A DNA stretch of 64,000 nucleotides from Akkermansia muciniphila. GTDB lineage: Bacteria > Verrucomicrobiota > Verrucomicrobiia > Verrucomicrobiales > V1-33. The translations under genes were made by a program, and so were the position numbers. The DNA is taken from the NCBI GenBank assembly GCA_945861415.1, contig CAMAUV010000008.1, positions 1 to 64,000 on the forward strand. The letters are read 5' to 3'. Of the stretch, positions 63,287-64,000 are shown piece after piece (the stretch's first letter is position 1; every line of letters begins with the position of its first letter). Below the pieces are notes generated by a model, which saw only the letters and a program-made list of their open reading frames with translations, made no database searches and was not told the DNA's origin.

Positions 63287-63712
63287 TTAGCTACGGCCTT
63301 CTTCGGCGTCCATGAGTTGGAAGAATGTGACAATGTCTTCGCGGTGAGCGAGACCGGCATCTGCTTTTTGTTTTGCCAAACCAGCGCTGGCGGGGTCGTT
63401 CCATCCGCGCTTTTGCATGAAGGCGTTCCAGACTTCGATCTGCTCCGCATCCGGACGGCGACCGGTAGTGAAACACCACTCGAGCATATCTTCATCTGTT
63501 CCGCCCTCCAACATACGGCGCGTGAGGTCTTCAAAGGCTACATTGAGAAAACGACACACCCGGTCATCAAACGTGCGGCTGCCGGGGAGAAATCCGAGAT
63601 GGTATCCGGCAGGTAGTTTACCTTCAGCATGGAGGCGGATCTTATCAAGGATTCGACCGAAAATGACAATGTCACCGACGGTGACCCCGGGACTGCGAAG
63701 AGGAAAAGACAT
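63287..63712 (-). CDS. DUF5069-family protein
   Basis: 141 residues, the usual size. The family pattern is clear: SPGVTVGDIVIFGRILDKIRLHAEGKLPAGYH near the N-terminus (split as SPGVTVGDIVIFGR and ILDKIRLHAEGKLPAGYH), CRFLNVAFEDLTRRMLEGGTDEDMLEWCF, and GRRPDAEQIEVWNAFMQKRGW, ending in a helical segment. DUF5069 proteins are frequent in Verrucomicrobia and some Planctomycetes with no known function. The gene is divergent from tpiA across about 160 bases. No signal peptide. Confidence 0.9.
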   Translation of the reverse strand: MSFPLRSPGVTVGDIVIFGRILDKIRLHAEGKLPAGYHLGFLPGSRTFDDRVCRFLNVAFEDLTRRMLEGGTDEDMLEWCFTTGRRPDAEQIEVWNAFMQKRGWNDPASAGLAKQKADAGLAHREDIVTFFQLMDAEEGRS

Positions 63713-63871
63713 GCGCCTTCACTGCCTTGTGCAGTCGATTAGTCCAGCCGGAAATCCTCTGTGCCGCGGGACGTGGCCATATGTCGATTGAGAGAGCGGC
63801 CCTTCGCGTTTGACGGTGCCGGAGAATGCACCCAACTGCTGGACAATCTTTTTACCTAACGACCCAAGAAA

Positions 63872-64000
63872 ATGCGCAAACCGATCATCGCCGCCAATTG
63901 GAAGATGCACAAAACCCCGACTGAGACGGCGGAGTTTTTGAAGAGCTTCAGCGCCTTGGCCAGGGGCGAAGATCGTGTCGATATTGTGGTCGCGCCTCCC
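63872..64000 (+). CDS. tpiA: Triosephosphate isomerase, N-terminal part (runs off the window)
   Basis: ATG 63872-63874 opens MRKPIIAANWKMHKTPTETAE and continues to the window edge with IVVAPP, the first 43 residues of the TIM barrel. The signature AANWKMHK, containing the catalytic Lys, is intact. It interconverts dihydroxyacetone phosphate and glyceraldehyde 3-phosphate. The rest of the gene lies to the right. No Shine-Dalgarno motif precedes it (AACGACCCAAGAAA). It shares an intergenic region with the divergent DUF5069 gene. Confidence 0.95.
   Translation, partial: MRKPIIAANWKMHKTPTETAEFLKSFSALARGEDRVDIVVAPP

Overview
The window looks like chromosome of a Verrucomicrobiota bacterium, probably class Verrucomicrobiae. 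The clues are a Planctomycete/Verrucomicrobia-type cytochrome c protein (PSCyt1-PSCyt2-PSD1, DUF1549/DUF1553), a DUF1080 protein, a DUF5069 protein, a decayed sigma factor of the DLTQEFF type, a PEP-CTERM-like remnant, secreted proteins ending in an FYRVR/FFQIR module, and high-GC genes interrupted by short AT-rich promoter islands. LpxR, a DUF3570 barrel, several lipoproteins, Lgt and DAP biosynthesis point to a diderm cell with an outer membrane. No rRNA, tRNA, CRISPR array, intact transposase or phage module was seen. Assignments rest on reading motifs by eye, without database searches.

Layout. 1-10 kb: thioredoxin end, argG, secreted thioredoxin, rnhC, an IF-1-like gene coupled to a membrane protein, rlmH, a cell-wall amidase with a cysteine-free thioredoxin-like partner, a first apbE, glycerate kinase, and a CBS/DRTGG-regulated pyrophosphatase. 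10-18 kb: PEP-CTERM-like remnant, serine hydrolase, Sel1-repeat protein, exonuclease, secreted endonuclease I, then a BlaI-type repressor and M56 sensor protease with an Imm50-like gene between them. 18-28 kb: dapF-dapA, a TIGR01777 epimerase, an esterase, an FmdB zinc ribbon, an ElyC/YdcF-like protein, zwf, ruvB and a POT peptide transporter. 28-43 kb: feoA-feoA-feoB, an AI-2E transporter with a LysM domain, lpxR, a CPBP protease-thiL-tsaB operon, an MsbA-like ABC exporter with a large periplasmic insertion, and nuoM-nuoN. 43-49 kb: four pseudopilins and a GspE/PilB-type ATPase. 49-58 kb: the cytochrome protein, a lipoprotein, a histidine-kinase-like protein lacking its phospho-histidine, a DUF1080 protein, and a DUF3570-apbE-DUF4266 cluster. 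58-64 kb: a large secreted protein, a decayed ECF sigma factor, lgt, a DUF5069 protein and the start of tpiA.

Most of the region is ordinary housekeeping. The interest lies in altered proteins: LysM inside an AI-2E transporter, an exporter with an enlarged periplasmic loop, a kinase with Arg where His is expected, an ApbE paralogue apparently missing a metal-ligand Asp beside DUF3570/DUF4266, an IF-1 homologue without the usual basic loop, and the orphan Imm50-like gene. Envelope biology is the common theme (amidase, LpxR, exporter, LysM transporter, pseudopilins, lipoproteins, Lgt). Several gaps hold gene remnants. Start codons almost never carry a Shine-Dalgarno motif. The strongest candidate for an under-described system is the DUF3570-ApbE-DUF4266 cluster; the pseudopilin/ATPase cluster is second.
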